Notes: a model not told the origin generated them from the letters alone. Positions 1 to 7,079 are shown, counted from the stretch's first letter. The stretch: 7,193 bases of DNA from an uncultured Clostridia bacterium (GCA_946562005.1 CAMNVD010000055.1:1-7193); one strand, 5' to 3'. Numbers and translations: made by a program.

Positions 1-572
1 TCCCACCCATGGTAGAGATAATCCGTCGGCACTAGATAAAGATAAGGCGCCGTGCAAATAGCCAAGGCCAGACAGAGCCGTTTGGCTCTTTTCTGCACCT
101 GTGGCAACTTGGAAAAAAGAAACTTGTAATTCAAGAAATAGATGAGACACCCCGCAAAGGTTAAGGCGATACATACCATGGCAAAGCCAGGAATAGACTG
201 CCAGGGATTTAGCAGCACCGGCATGGTTACTTGCTCACGCCACCACTCTCCCAGCTCTAACTGACTAAGGAGCAAAAAGGCAGCACCGATAATGTCTGCA
301 ATAAATCCAAAGGCCCATACACCCAAAATGGTCTTTTTGTAGATTTTCCCCTTCTCGTCGATTTTCAGCATATGCAGCGCCAGGAGCAACACGATGCTGT
401 CTATGATAAAGTTTGCCGGCAGTGCATAAAGCCAGGCAACCGGAAACAACAATAAAAACCAAATAGGAAAGATAACGTTATAACAACGAACAGAATGCCC
501 CCCTCTAGTATTGCTCGTTTCATTGGCTATTCCCAGCGGTTCTCTTGCTGTTTTAGGAGCATCCTTTCTCAT
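1..572 (-). CDS. Unnamed multi-pass membrane protein (partial, C-terminus off the window)
   Basis: The frame is open from an ATG at 572-570 to the window edge, giving 190 whole codons with no stop, so the 3' end is missing. The start is supported by a purine-rich ribosome binding site (AGGGGGAGG, three bases before ATG). An in-frame TAA 33 bases upstream, with no other start codon in between, excludes a longer protein. About 30 polar N-terminal residues (MRKDAPKTAREPLG...) are followed by hydrophobic stretches near residues 33-50, 54-68, 81-103, 127-148 and 165-182. These are separated by short charged loops such as KIDEKGKIYKK and a Trp-rich loop (GEWWREQ...NPWQ). This suggests an integral cytoplasmic membrane protein with at least four or five spans. 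I recognise no catalytic motif, transport signature or named family. It lies downstream of the ftsH terminator on the same strand, so it is probably a separate transcription unit; I found no convincing promoter in the gap. The reading frame is well supported; the function is unknown. Confidence 0.8.
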   Translation of the reverse strand, partial: MRKDAPKTAREPLGIANETSNTRGGHSVRCYNVIFPIWFLLLFPVAWLYALPANFIIDSIVLLLALHMLKIDEKGKIYKKTILGVWAFGFIADIIGAAFLLLSQLELGEWWREQVTMPVLLNPWQSIPGFAMVCIALTFAGCLIYFLNYKFLFSKLPQVQKRAKRLCLALAICTAPYLYLVPTDYLYHGW

Positions 573-700
573 TAGCCTCCCCCTCTTCCTTTCATCGTTC
601 TTTTATTTCTTCTATCCTAGCAGGTTTTCCTTTTATCTTTCTGAAAAATATGAACGGCATTCTAAGCACAGCGAAAAATCATTTTCCTAAAGCGATATGA

Positions 701-735
701 AAAAAGATGAAATAAGAAAGCTATTTCATCTTTTT
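701..735 (-). terminator. Rho-independent terminator after ftsH
   Basis: Perfect 14-bp inverted repeat: AAAAAGATGAAATA and its complement at 701-714 and 722-735, with a 7-base loop. It begins 7 bases beyond the ftsH stop codon. Read on the minus strand, the stem is followed by a T-rich end (CTTTTTTCATA). The A-tract on the other side gives it the form of a bidirectional terminator, although no gene converges on it here. It separates ftsH from the membrane protein gene at 572. The rest of the 573-700 gap is AT-rich and shows no clear promoter. Confidence 0.9.
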
Positions 736-741
736 ATTAGT

Positions 742-2712
742 TTATTCTCTATCAGCTTCCGGTTTTTCCCCATTATCCACCGCAAAGTCAATAGATACCT
801 TTGGGCTAGTTTCATCTGCCTGGTCTAAAAGGTCCCAGGTAGGTTCTTCCACAGCAGCCCCATCAGGTTGTTCTGATTCCACGTTTGGTTCTTCTGTCTC
901 TTTCACAGCCCGGTCCTCCATAATAGCATAAAACTCATCTGCCTCGATGGTTTCCTTTTCCATCAAAGCCTGCGCCACCTTATGAAGTTTATCCATGTGC
1001 TCAGTCAGAATGGTAGTAGTCCGCTGGTGGGCTTCGTCTATCATCCGTCTTGCCTCTTTATCGATAGCATAAGCGATAGCATCACTATAGTTCCGCTCAT
1101 GGGAGATTTCTTTCCCCAAGAACACTTGACTATGGTCTTTGCCAAAAGTCAGCGGTCCTAGTTCTTCAGACATCCCATATTGGGTAATCATAGAACGAAT
1201 GGTTTCTGTTGCCCGTTCTAAGTCATTTTGCGCCCCAGTGCTTACATCCTTGAGGATGATTTCTTCCGCAATCCGTCCACCTAAGAAGGTGCAAAGTTGG
1301 TCCTCTAAATAAGACTTGGTAATGAATTTCCGGTCCTCTTTCGGCAGGAGCAGTGTATAACCACCGGCCCGGCCTCGAGGAATAATGGAGATTTTATGGA
1401 GCGGGTCCGCATTTGGCAGATAATAAGATACCACAGCATGGCCTGCTTCGTGATAAGATACCAACTTCTTTTCCCGTTCGTTGATAGCGCGGGATTTCTT
1501 TTCCGGGCCCGCAATGACCCGCTCGATGGCATCTTCTAAATCTTTCATGGTAATTTTCGTTTGACCGTGACGAGCTGCGAGAAGAGCCGCCTCGTTTAGG
1601 GTGTTGGCCAAATCCGCACCGGTAAAGCCCGGAGTCCGGCGAGCTAACACATCTAAATCCACACCTGCTTCTAGTGGTTTCCCCTTAGCATGAACAGCCA
1701 ATATCTGCCGTCTGCCGATAACATCAGGCAGGTCCACAGTTATCTGCCGGTCGAACCGTCCTGGACGAAGTAATGCTGGGTCTAAAATATCCGGTCGGTT
1801 CGTCGCCGCAATGACGATGATACCTTCGTTAGCAGAGAAACCATCCATTTCTACTAATAGCTGATTTAAGGTTTGCTCCCGTTCATCATGTCCGCCACCC
1901 AGGCCTGCGCCTCTTTGACGTCCCACAGCGTCGATTTCATCGATAAAGATAATGCAGGGCGCTTGCTTTTTAGATTGTTCGAATAAATCTCTTACTCGAG
2001 AAGCGCCAACGCCTACAAACATTTCAACAAAGTCAGAACCGCTGATAGTAAAGAAAGGCACGCCAGCTTCTCCTGCTACCGCCTTTGCTAGCAAAGTTTT
2101 CCCCGTGCCCGGAGGGCCATAGAGCAGCACGCCTTTAGGTATTTTTGCACCAATAGCAGAAAATTTCCGCGGGTTTTTTAAGAATTCTACAACTTCCGCT
2201 AATTCTTCTTTGGCTTCATCTACGCCTGCAACATCTGCAAAGGTTACTTTCTTTTTATCATCAGTAGAAAGTTTTGCCCGGCTTTTGCCGAACTGCATCA
2301 CTTTACCACCGCCCCCCTGGGACTGCTGCATAAATAAGAAAAAGAAAGCAATAATCAACAGCGTCGGCAATAAAGTAGAGAATAAAGTCACCCACCACGG
2401 CGGCGGTGGCTCTACATCATATTGTACTTTGATATCTTTTGCCTCTAAAAATTGGGCAAATTGCGGGTCCGGCGGCACCACTACCACATATTTGCTTTTA
2501 TCCCGCATGGTCCCGGATACCTGATACCGTCCACCATCACTATCAGCCACAATGTCTGCCGTTTTGATGGCACCATTTTCCACCTGCCCCATAAACGTGC
2601 TGTAGTCTAACAACTTTACTTCCTGACTCTGCGGCAAAAGTAAGCTGTAAGAATATAAGACCATCAATACCAACAGCACAAATACTGTCATATTCTTGAG
2701 CGTTTTGTTCAA
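742..2712 (-). CDS. ftsH: ATP-dependent zinc metalloprotease FtsH
   Basis: Membrane-anchored AAA+ protease that unfolds and degrades membrane and selected soluble proteins. Family members work as hexamers facing the cytoplasm. The 656 residues show the full domain order: transmembrane helix about 9-27, an extracytoplasmic domain about 28-106 ending in PPPPWW, and a second helix about 107-128. The AAA module follows, with Walker A GPPGTGKT (199-206), Walker B IIFIDEIDA (254-262) and the second region of homology ending in LLRPGRFDR (314-322). The M41 peptidase has zinc motif HEAGH (421-425) and the likely third ligand D497 in TGAQNDLERAT. All key residues are present, so it should be active. 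The tail beyond about residue 600 is acidic and low in complexity, as in other FtsH proteins. The start codon is TTG, chosen because AAAGGAG sits 7 bases upstream and there is no nearby in-frame ATG before codon 8. It has its own promoter and its own terminator. The hpt gene often found just upstream in Firmicutes is missing. Confidence 0.97.
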   Translation of the reverse strand: MNKTLKNMTVFVLLVLMVLYSYSLLLPQSQEVKLLDYSTFMGQVENGAIKTADIVADSDGGRYQVSGTMRDKSKYVVVVPPDPQFAQFLEAKDIKVQYDVEPPPPWWVTLFSTLLPTLLIIAFFFLFMQQSQGGGGKVMQFGKSRAKLSTDDKKKVTFADVAGVDEAKEELAEVVEFLKNPRKFSAIGAKIPKGVLLYGPPGTGKTLLAKAVAGEAGVPFFTISGSDFVEMFVGVGASRVRDLFEQSKKQAPCIIFIDEIDAVGRQRGAGLGGGHDEREQTLNQLLVEMDGFSANEGIIVIAATNRPDILDPALLRPGRFDRQITVDLPDVIGRRQILAVHAKGKPLEAGVDLDVLARRTPGFTGADLANTLNEAALLAARHGQTKITMKDLEDAIERVIAGPEKKSRAINEREKKLVSYHEAGHAVVSYYLPNADPLHKISIIPRGRAGGYTLLLPKEDRKFITKSYLEDQLCTFLGGRIAEEIILKDVSTGAQNDLERATETIRSMITQYGMSEELGPLTFGKDHSQVFLGKEISHERNYSDAIAYAIDKEARRMIDEAHQRTTTILTEHMDKLHKVAQALMEKETIEADEFYAIMEDRAVKETEEPNVESEQPDGAAVEEPTWDLLDQADETSPKVSIDFAVDNGEKPEADRE

Positions 2713-2726
2713 AATGTTTCTCCTTT
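2710..2726 (-). promoter_or_regulatory. ftsH ribosome binding site and TTG start codon
   Basis: On the minus strand AAAGGAG (2726-2720) is followed after 7 bases by TTG (2712-2710), then AAC AAA ACG. This is near-ideal Shine-Dalgarno spacing and fixes the start at a non-ATG codon. The next in-frame ATG, codon 8, would leave the ribosome binding site too far away and remove part of the first membrane segment. Confidence 0.85.
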
Positions 2727-2787
2727 CCCGGGTGTTCCGGCTTTACGCTATCCTATGTGCTTCGAAAATCCGAATCAAAGATTTTAA

Positions 2788-2806
2788 ATATTTCCTGATA
2801 TTTCCT
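2788..2806 (-). repeat. Short tandem repeat in the ftsH leader
   Basis: AGGAAATAT occurs twice (2806-2798 and 2796-2788) with a 10-base period, close to one helical turn. It lies about 15-35 bases downstream of the predicted ftsH transcription start. The second copy can also pair with the end of the first: AAATAT, loop CAGGAA, ATATTT. This would be a weak all-AT hairpin. It could be a regulator site, a leader RNA element or chance in an AT-rich leader. I know of no regulator that matches it. Confidence 0.35.
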
Positions 2807-2828
2807 AAGAAATGATTACCATTATTTT

Positions 2829-2857
2829 ATCATATCATAAATATTAACTGATTTCAA
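2829..2857 (-). promoter_or_regulatory. Sigma-A-type promoter for ftsH
   Basis: TTGAAA (2857-2852) and TATGAT (2834-2829) are separated by exactly 17 bases. Each box matches the housekeeping consensus at five of six positions, and the region around them is AT-rich. Transcription would begin near 2822, giving a leader of about 110 nt before the TTG start. The promoter lies entirely between tilS and ftsH, so ftsH can be expressed independently. I see no clear terminator after tilS, so readthrough from tilS may add to it. Confidence 0.75.
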
Positions 2858-2861
2858 ATCA
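2849..2861. promoter_or_regulatory. Palindrome covering the ftsH -35 box (possible operator)
   Basis: TGATTTCAAATCA is a perfect inverted repeat with two 6-base arms and one central base. It completely covers the predicted -35 hexamer (2852-2857), where a repressor would block polymerase. It is not the CIRCE element bound by HrcA or the heptamer repeat bound by CtsR. In an AT-rich region a 13-base palindrome may arise by chance, so operator function is only an inference. Confidence 0.3.
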
Positions 2862-2903
2862 TATACCTGTTTTCTCTTTGTCTTTTTAACGACACCTTAC
2901 CAC

Positions 2904-4421
2904 TTAATCCATAAAAGAGGAATCTTCAACCTCGGATATCCGACTTACCGTAATATACCATCCATCTATCGCCTGCTTCTGTATAGCTTCTCCTTTTTCC
3001 CTGCACCTATTCCCAAATCGTTTGCCCAGCACCCAGAGAATCTCCCTATCATTGGCCAAGAGCGGCAAACTATCTCGCAAGGTATGCGGCACTTTTTCAT
3101 TGATAAAATATTTTTTCAGCTTCATGGAACCGGCCATACCACAGGGAGAGAAAACATCCCCATCTTTTCTGCTGCGAATAACCATATCTTGTCCTATTGC
3201 CGCTGGAACAAAAACCTTGCTTTTCTCTAGCAGCACAATATCCTCCCCTCCAGCGTCATCATACTGCCCTGGCGTTATTTGCACACGGCAAACAGCCACG
3301 GGAAAGGTAAGCACAACGGACTCCCTAATATTGCCCAATGCATAGGAAAAACTGACCGGTTCCTTTGCAACTAACTGCCGCCCGGCATAAGAAAAGACAA
3401 ATTGTTCCGCCTCTCGACTGCAAAGAATATCCCCAGGTAATGTAAACTTTTCCCCCAGAGATAAATGACGAATCGATTCTATGGCAGCAAAAGGAAGCGC
3501 TAGCGGCGCATCTATCCCTAGTTGACTGCTATTGCTACTGCCTATCTTATCCGCCACGCCTTGAAACATTCTGAAAAATTTTTGTAAAACTCTTCTTTGT
3601 AATGGGACAGGCAACAAACAAAACGGTTCCACAGCAAAAGTTCCCCGTTCCGGCCCAATAGAGACAGCTATTTTTTCATAAGCTGCCGCTGTTTGTTGGT
3701 CTAGGTAATCATTTTCCGCTATGCAAATCTCACCTAAATTTACCAAAGAAGAAACAACTTGAGGATTATACTCTTTCAGTAATGGTATCAGTTCCAAACG
3801 AATCCTGTTTCGTAAATATGTCGTGTCAAAATTACTCATATCCGTACAATAGGATAGCCCATAAGCTGCGCAATAATCGAGTATTTCTATCTTGGTCACC
3901 CCTAAGAAGGGACGAATCAGCCTACCGGCCTTTGCCCCCATGCCGCCAAGTCCGCCCATACCGCTACCCCGTAATAGATGCATGAGGATAGTCTCCGCCT
4001 GGTCGTCCTGATGATGGGCTGTGGCAATAACAGCACCGCCGCAAATATCCGCCACCTGAAAAAGGAACCTATAACGAGCTGTCCTTGCTGCGCCTTCTAT
4101 ATTGTGGTCATTCCCCTGGGCAGCCTGATGCGCCACATTCCAAGACGAGCTAAAGAGTGGAATCCCTGCCGCCGCACAGTAATCCATAACTAGTTTCCGG
4201 TCTTGCTTGCTAGCGTCTCCCCGTAAGCAGTGGTCCAGATGCGCCCCAACCACTTGGATACCCCATTGCGCCCGATGACGATGCAAAATATGCAATAAGG
4301 CCAAAGAATCCGCTCCGCCGGATACCGCCACTACAACAGTGCTACCCGTCATCAATAGCTGCTTTTTTCTAATAAAATCCAGTATTTTCTTTTCTGTTTT
4401 TGCTATTTGCCCCATGCGCAT
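2904..4421 (-). CDS. tilS: tRNA(Ile)-lysidine synthetase TilS
   Basis: TilS joins lysine to cytidine 34 of the tRNA(Ile) with a CAU anticodon, using ATP. The product, lysidine, makes the tRNA read AUA and accept isoleucine instead of methionine. The gene is essential in most bacteria. The 505-residue protein has the N-terminal PP-loop ATPase with SGGADS (34-39), HLDH (61-64), NIEGAARTARYRFL (107-120), TAHHQDDQAET (134-144) and GLGGMG (157-162). The LRNRIR...LIPLL segment follows (about 203-215). The C-terminal TilS domain runs from about residue 413 (VIRSRKDGD) to FGNR (469-472). Length and domain order are normal for the long Firmicute form. The ATG at 4421 is preceded by AAAAGGA four bases upstream; a second ATG two codons later would give a nearly identical protein. 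It starts 40 bases beyond a strong terminator, so it needs readthrough or its own promoter, and I found no good one. The protein lacks a fused hpt domain, and hpt is not adjacent. Confidence 0.96.
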   Translation of the reverse strand: MRMGQIAKTEKKILDFIRKKQLLMTGSTVVVAVSGGADSLALLHILHRHRAQWGIQVVGAHLDHCLRGDASKQDRKLVMDYCAAAGIPLFSSSWNVAHQAAQGNDHNIEGAARTARYRFLFQVADICGGAVIATAHHQDDQAETILMHLLRGSGMGGLGGMGAKAGRLIRPFLGVTKIEILDYCAAYGLSYCTDMSNFDTTYLRNRIRLELIPLLKEYNPQVVSSLVNLGEICIAENDYLDQQTAAAYEKIAVSIGPERGTFAVEPFCLLPVPLQRRVLQKFFRMFQGVADKIGSSNSSQLGIDAPLALPFAAIESIRHLSLGEKFTLPGDILCSREAEQFVFSYAGRQLVAKEPVSFSYALGNIRESVVLTFPVAVCRVQITPGQYDDAGGEDIVLLEKSKVFVPAAIGQDMVIRSRKDGDVFSPCGMAGSMKLKKYFINEKVPHTLRDSLPLLANDREILWVLGKRFGNRCREKGEAIQKQAIDGWYITVSRISEVEDSSFMD

Positions 4422-4460
4422 TTATCCTTTTGCTTTTATTTGCATATTTATTTTTCTATA

Positions 4461-4494
4461 AAAAAATAGAAAAGGAAATCCTTTTCTATTTTTT
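4461..4494 (-). terminator. Strong, symmetric terminator between spoIIE and tilS
   Basis: Perfect 16-bp inverted repeat with arms 4461-4476 (AAAAAATAGAAAAGGA) and 4479-4494 and only two unpaired central bases. In RNA two or three pairs would open to form the loop. On the minus strand the stem ends in a seven-T run. It lies about 40 bases beyond the spoIIE stop codon and 39 bases upstream of the tilS start. The A-tract and T-tract flanks make it able to act in both directions. It should strongly reduce readthrough from the sporulation gene into tilS. Confidence 0.9.
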
Positions 4495-4532
4495 CGGGTT
4501 ATAGGGCTTATTTCCTTTTTTAGCAGAAAATT

Positions 4533-6932
4533 TTATGCAGTCATTTCCGCTACCAGGATGGTAATGTCATCCTGAACATCGCCATCACTACGAGCAAGAG
4601 CTTTGGCCAAGAGCTGTTCTGCCAGCTCTTGTGGGTCGTTACTTTCCGCCGCTGCGATTTCATCCATAATCCACTGATACGTGTTTCCCTTGTCCGCATC
4701 CATCAGACCGTCACTAGCCATGATAATCATATCGCCGTCCTGGATTTGTTCTTGGATACATTCTTTTTCTACCGAAGTAAGGATTCCCACGGGCAGACTT
4801 GCCCCTTTTATCACCTGCACCTCATCGCCCCTTTTAATGAAGCTAGGCGCTGCACCGGTTTTGACAAATTCCACATTGCCGGAGTATAAGTCTACCACAC
4901 ACAAATCCAGCGTTACTAAGGACTCCTCGTTGCCTTGTAGCGCAAGAGAGGCATTAACGCTGTCGATAGCCGTATCTTTAGAAAAACCGATTTCCAAATA
5001 CTTAGATAAGGTATCAATAGCAGCCCCAGAGTAGGCCGCTGCCTTTGCTCCAACGCCCATACCGTCACTAATCATCACTAATTGCTTGCCTGATTCTAAC
5101 ATCATAGCCCCACCTTGGTCGCCACATACGCCTTGGGTAGCTTTTGCCAGTTGGGCTTTGCCGATTTCCATTTTATGAGCGCCAGCTTCCAGCAAGAAGA
5201 AAGAACAATTTTCCCCACATTTACTGGTACAGCTGTGTTCATGGATTTCATATTTTTTGCCTAGAAGCAAGGAAATTTCTTGTTCTAATAAAGAACGGCA
5301 GGCAGCCTCTCCCGGACACTGAGGAAAGTTTACCCAGACAGAGAGGGATTTTCCATCTATGAAATTCACCCCAGCGCCATCTACCGGCAAACCGCGGGCA
5401 ATGAGCGCCCCAGCCAAGTCCCGTTCCAACGCCTCCCGTTCCTGGGAAAACCCACCAATTTCCCTTGCTACTTGCTCCAGTACTTGCGCTGTCCCCAACA
5501 TCTGATGGGCGATAAGACTTTGGGAGCATTTCTTTTGCGCCTGCCAAAAGCTGCTGCGACAATACATTTCATAGAGACAGTTAATAGACGCCAATAATTC
5601 TTTTACATGAGGGCAACGCTTGCGGAAGTTTTCCGGCACATCCTGATAGGCAGCTGCGCCATTTTTCTCCGCTGCCTGGAATAAATCCATTACACCTTTA
5701 TATGTCTTGCTGTAGTCGATTCGCCAACAAATTTCCTGGACAGAGCATTTACTGCACATTTGCCGAGAAAGATGATTGAGCACCGTATGGATGCTATCCT
5801 CTGTTGGTTCCTCTTTCTCACTTAAAGTGAGCAGGTTTTTACCTAATTCTTGAAAAAGGTCTCCTGCATTGCGTAATCGTCTTACAGAAAGACGCAATAA
5901 CCGCTCACTTTTTTCCTCTTTTGCACTGCGAAGATTCGGTTGGGTCGTGGCTTTTCTTAGTTCCCGTATCCAGCCTCGGGGAATGGCAAAGAAAATAATA
6001 CCGGCAAGAGCAGAAGTAATTACTGCGCCGGCCATTTCCGATGTAGGCAGTATGTAAATAGAAAGAATGAGATTTCCTAAGATAAAACCCATCAAAATCC
6101 CCGTACGGCCAAAGCTATTGAAAGCGCCGGCAAGAAACCCAGCAAAAGCATAAATACCAATAATGCTGGGCGCTACTAACTCTGAAAGGCTAGGTACAAT
6201 GCCCATCATAGCGCCGATGCCCGCCCCATGACCAGCACCCCCCAGGGCTGCTGCCAAAAGAATCACCACACGGCTAGCCACTTGCCTCAGCTCAATGCCA
6301 CCAATGGTCCAATCACCAAAACCGGCTACCAAACCCAACACCAGTACAAAACAGCAAATTAACTCATCCGTGCTAAAACGTCGCTGGATATATAACCGCT
6401 TCCAAGCAGAAAACGCCACTAAGAATACGACAGAAAGCCCCGCTGCAAACAATCCTTCAAAAAGCGCCACAAACAAACCATAGCTATCTCCGCCACCGAT
6501 AGCAAGACTACATCCTTTTATCACGGCAATACAGGAAAAAACCAATGCTGGCACCAGATACCATTGTTTTTTCTTATCTAACGGATAAAAAGCAAATAGG
6601 CCCGAGGCTACACTGATAATAGCCAAATATACCCAAAATTCAGAAAGAGACATAGCCGTATATAAGCCGATAGCCACCGGAACCAAGAGAGAAATAGCCT
6701 GTCGGCGATAGCTCACAGCTACCGCCGCAAGAAATGCCGGCGCAAAAGGATGAAGCCCGCCTAAAAGCTGCGCACGGCTCATAAGGAACCCCATTATAGA
6801 AAGAACTATGAGCTGCTGTGCGCCTAAGGAAATGCTCCACACCCCAGGAAGAGAGATTCCAACTTTTTCCTCTTTGAGCATATCTTCTTCCGCTTGTCTT
6901 CGATAAGGATGTATTTGAGGATTTGTCGACAT
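4533..6932 (-). CDS. spoIIE: Stage II sporulation protein E (SpoIIE), membrane PP2C-type phosphatase
   Basis: In Bacillus, SpoIIE sits at the polar septum with FtsZ and removes phosphate from SpoIIAA, which then frees sigma-F from SpoIIAB in the forespore. This 799-residue protein is close to the 827 residues of B. subtilis SpoIIE. A cytoplasmic N-terminus of about 35 residues precedes about ten hydrophobic segments (roughly 36-319). The central region (about 320-580) includes the Cys cluster CSKCSVQEICW (393-403) and C568/C572/C576. The PP2C domain (about 590-799) has GD (604-605), SDGMG (622-626), the VTLDLCVVDLYSG strand (673-685), KTGAAPSF (691-698), LPVGIL (713-718), SDGLMDA (740-746) and DD (788-789). 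The metal-binding aspartates are therefore present. One difference is Tyr-Ser at 634-635, where I expect Glu-Ser after DGMG. The ATG start has AGGGCGG seven bases upstream. The gene has its own promoter region and terminator and appears to be a single-gene unit. Confidence 0.96.
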   Translation of the reverse strand: MSTNPQIHPYRRQAEEDMLKEEKVGISLPGVWSISLGAQQLIVLSIMGFLMSRAQLLGGLHPFAPAFLAAVAVSYRRQAISLLVPVAIGLYTAMSLSEFWVYLAIISVASGLFAFYPLDKKKQWYLVPALVFSCIAVIKGCSLAIGGGDSYGLFVALFEGLFAAGLSVVFLVAFSAWKRLYIQRRFSTDELICCFVLVLGLVAGFGDWTIGGIELRQVASRVVILLAAALGGAGHGAGIGAMMGIVPSLSELVAPSIIGIYAFAGFLAGAFNSFGRTGILMGFILGNLILSIYILPTSEMAGAVITSALAGIIFFAIPRGWIRELRKATTQPNLRSAKEEKSERLLRLSVRRLRNAGDLFQELGKNLLTLSEKEEPTEDSIHTVLNHLSRQMCSKCSVQEICWRIDYSKTYKGVMDLFQAAEKNGAAAYQDVPENFRKRCPHVKELLASINCLYEMYCRSSFWQAQKKCSQSLIAHQMLGTAQVLEQVAREIGGFSQEREALERDLAGALIARGLPVDGAGVNFIDGKSLSVWVNFPQCPGEAACRSLLEQEISLLLGKKYEIHEHSCTSKCGENCSFFLLEAGAHKMEIGKAQLAKATQGVCGDQGGAMMLESGKQLVMISDGMGVGAKAAAYSGAAIDTLSKYLEIGFSKDTAIDSVNASLALQGNEESLVTLDLCVVDLYSGNVEFVKTGAAPSFIKRGDEVQVIKGASLPVGILTSVEKECIQEQIQDGDMIIMASDGLMDADKGNTYQWIMDEIAAAESNDPQELAEQLLAKALARSDGDVQDDITILVAEMTA

Positions 6933-6990
6933 AAAACCACCGCCCTATGTAAAATATGAAAAATGCTTGTCCATTCCAATATCTTGGTTC

Positions 6991-7047
6991 TGTCTGTTCT
7001 TACATTTTCCATTATACTGTGACCATAGGGGAGAAATATGTCTGTTC
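6991..7047 (-). repeat. Direct repeat GAACAGACA flanking the spoIIE -10 box
   Basis: The nonamer GAACAGACA occurs at 7047-7039 and again at 6999-6991 on the minus strand, 48 bases apart. One copy contains the -35-like element and the other lies just past the expected transcription start. The arrangement could hold two molecules of a regulator, but two copies of nine bases may be chance. It does not match the Spo0A box (TGNCGAA). Confidence 0.3.
7011..7044 (-). promoter_or_regulatory. Likely spoIIE promoter with an unusually long spacer
   Basis: A perfect TATAAT (7016-7011) lies about 80 bases upstream of the spoIIE start codon. No acceptable -35 box occurs at 16-18 bases. The best hexamer is CAGACA (7044-7039), four of six matches to TTGACA, at a 22-base spacer. 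In B. subtilis the Spo0A-activated sigma-A promoters of spoIIE and spoIIG have spacers of 21 and 22 bases, so this geometry is what one would expect for Spo0A control. The -10 call is firm; the -35 call rests on that comparison. Confidence 0.6.
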
Positions 7048-7066
7048 CTTGGAGCGAAGAAGAAAA

Positions 7067-7079
7067 CTTTCCGACCAAA
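7067..7079 (-). promoter_or_regulatory. Possible degenerate Spo0A box upstream of spoIIE
   Basis: TTTGGTCGGAAAG contains GGTCGGA, which agrees with the Spo0A consensus TGNCGAA at five of seven positions. It lies about 25 bases upstream of the -35-like element, a plausible place for an activator. A five-of-seven match is weak and common by chance, so this is tentative. A better sequence match (TTTGTCGAC, 6922-6930) overlaps the start codon, which is the wrong place for activation. Confidence 0.2.

Noticed and set aside
265..462. 65-codon minus-strand frame starting MVFIVV
   Set aside because: It lies wholly inside the membrane protein gene at 1-572 in another frame. The longer frame has the ribosome binding site and a credible membrane profile.
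573..700. Possible sigma-H or sigma-A promoter for the membrane gene (AGGAAAA with AGAAT, or TAGGAT)
   Set aside because: The AGGAAAA to GAAT spacing is too long for sigma-H, and TAGGAT has no fitting -35 box.
2760..2783. Possible leader hairpin around TTCG/CGAA in the ftsH leader
   Set aside because: Only a four-base stem; it does not resemble any riboswitch or T-box I know.
2210..5034. Several plus-strand open frames of 67-117 codons opposite ftsH, tilS and spoIIE
   Set aside because: All are antisense to conserved genes, none has a convincing ribosome binding site, and none resembles a known protein.
5248..5562. 104-codon minus-strand frame inside spoIIE
   Set aside because: Out-of-frame shadow of a well-conserved SpoIIE region with no start signal; composition is rich in Gly and Trp as expected for a shifted frame.
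6922..6932. GTCGAC-containing palindrome resembling a Spo0A box at the spoIIE start codon
   Set aside because: It is part of the coding sequence (ATG TCG ACA) and downstream of the promoter, where a Spo0A activator site is not expected.
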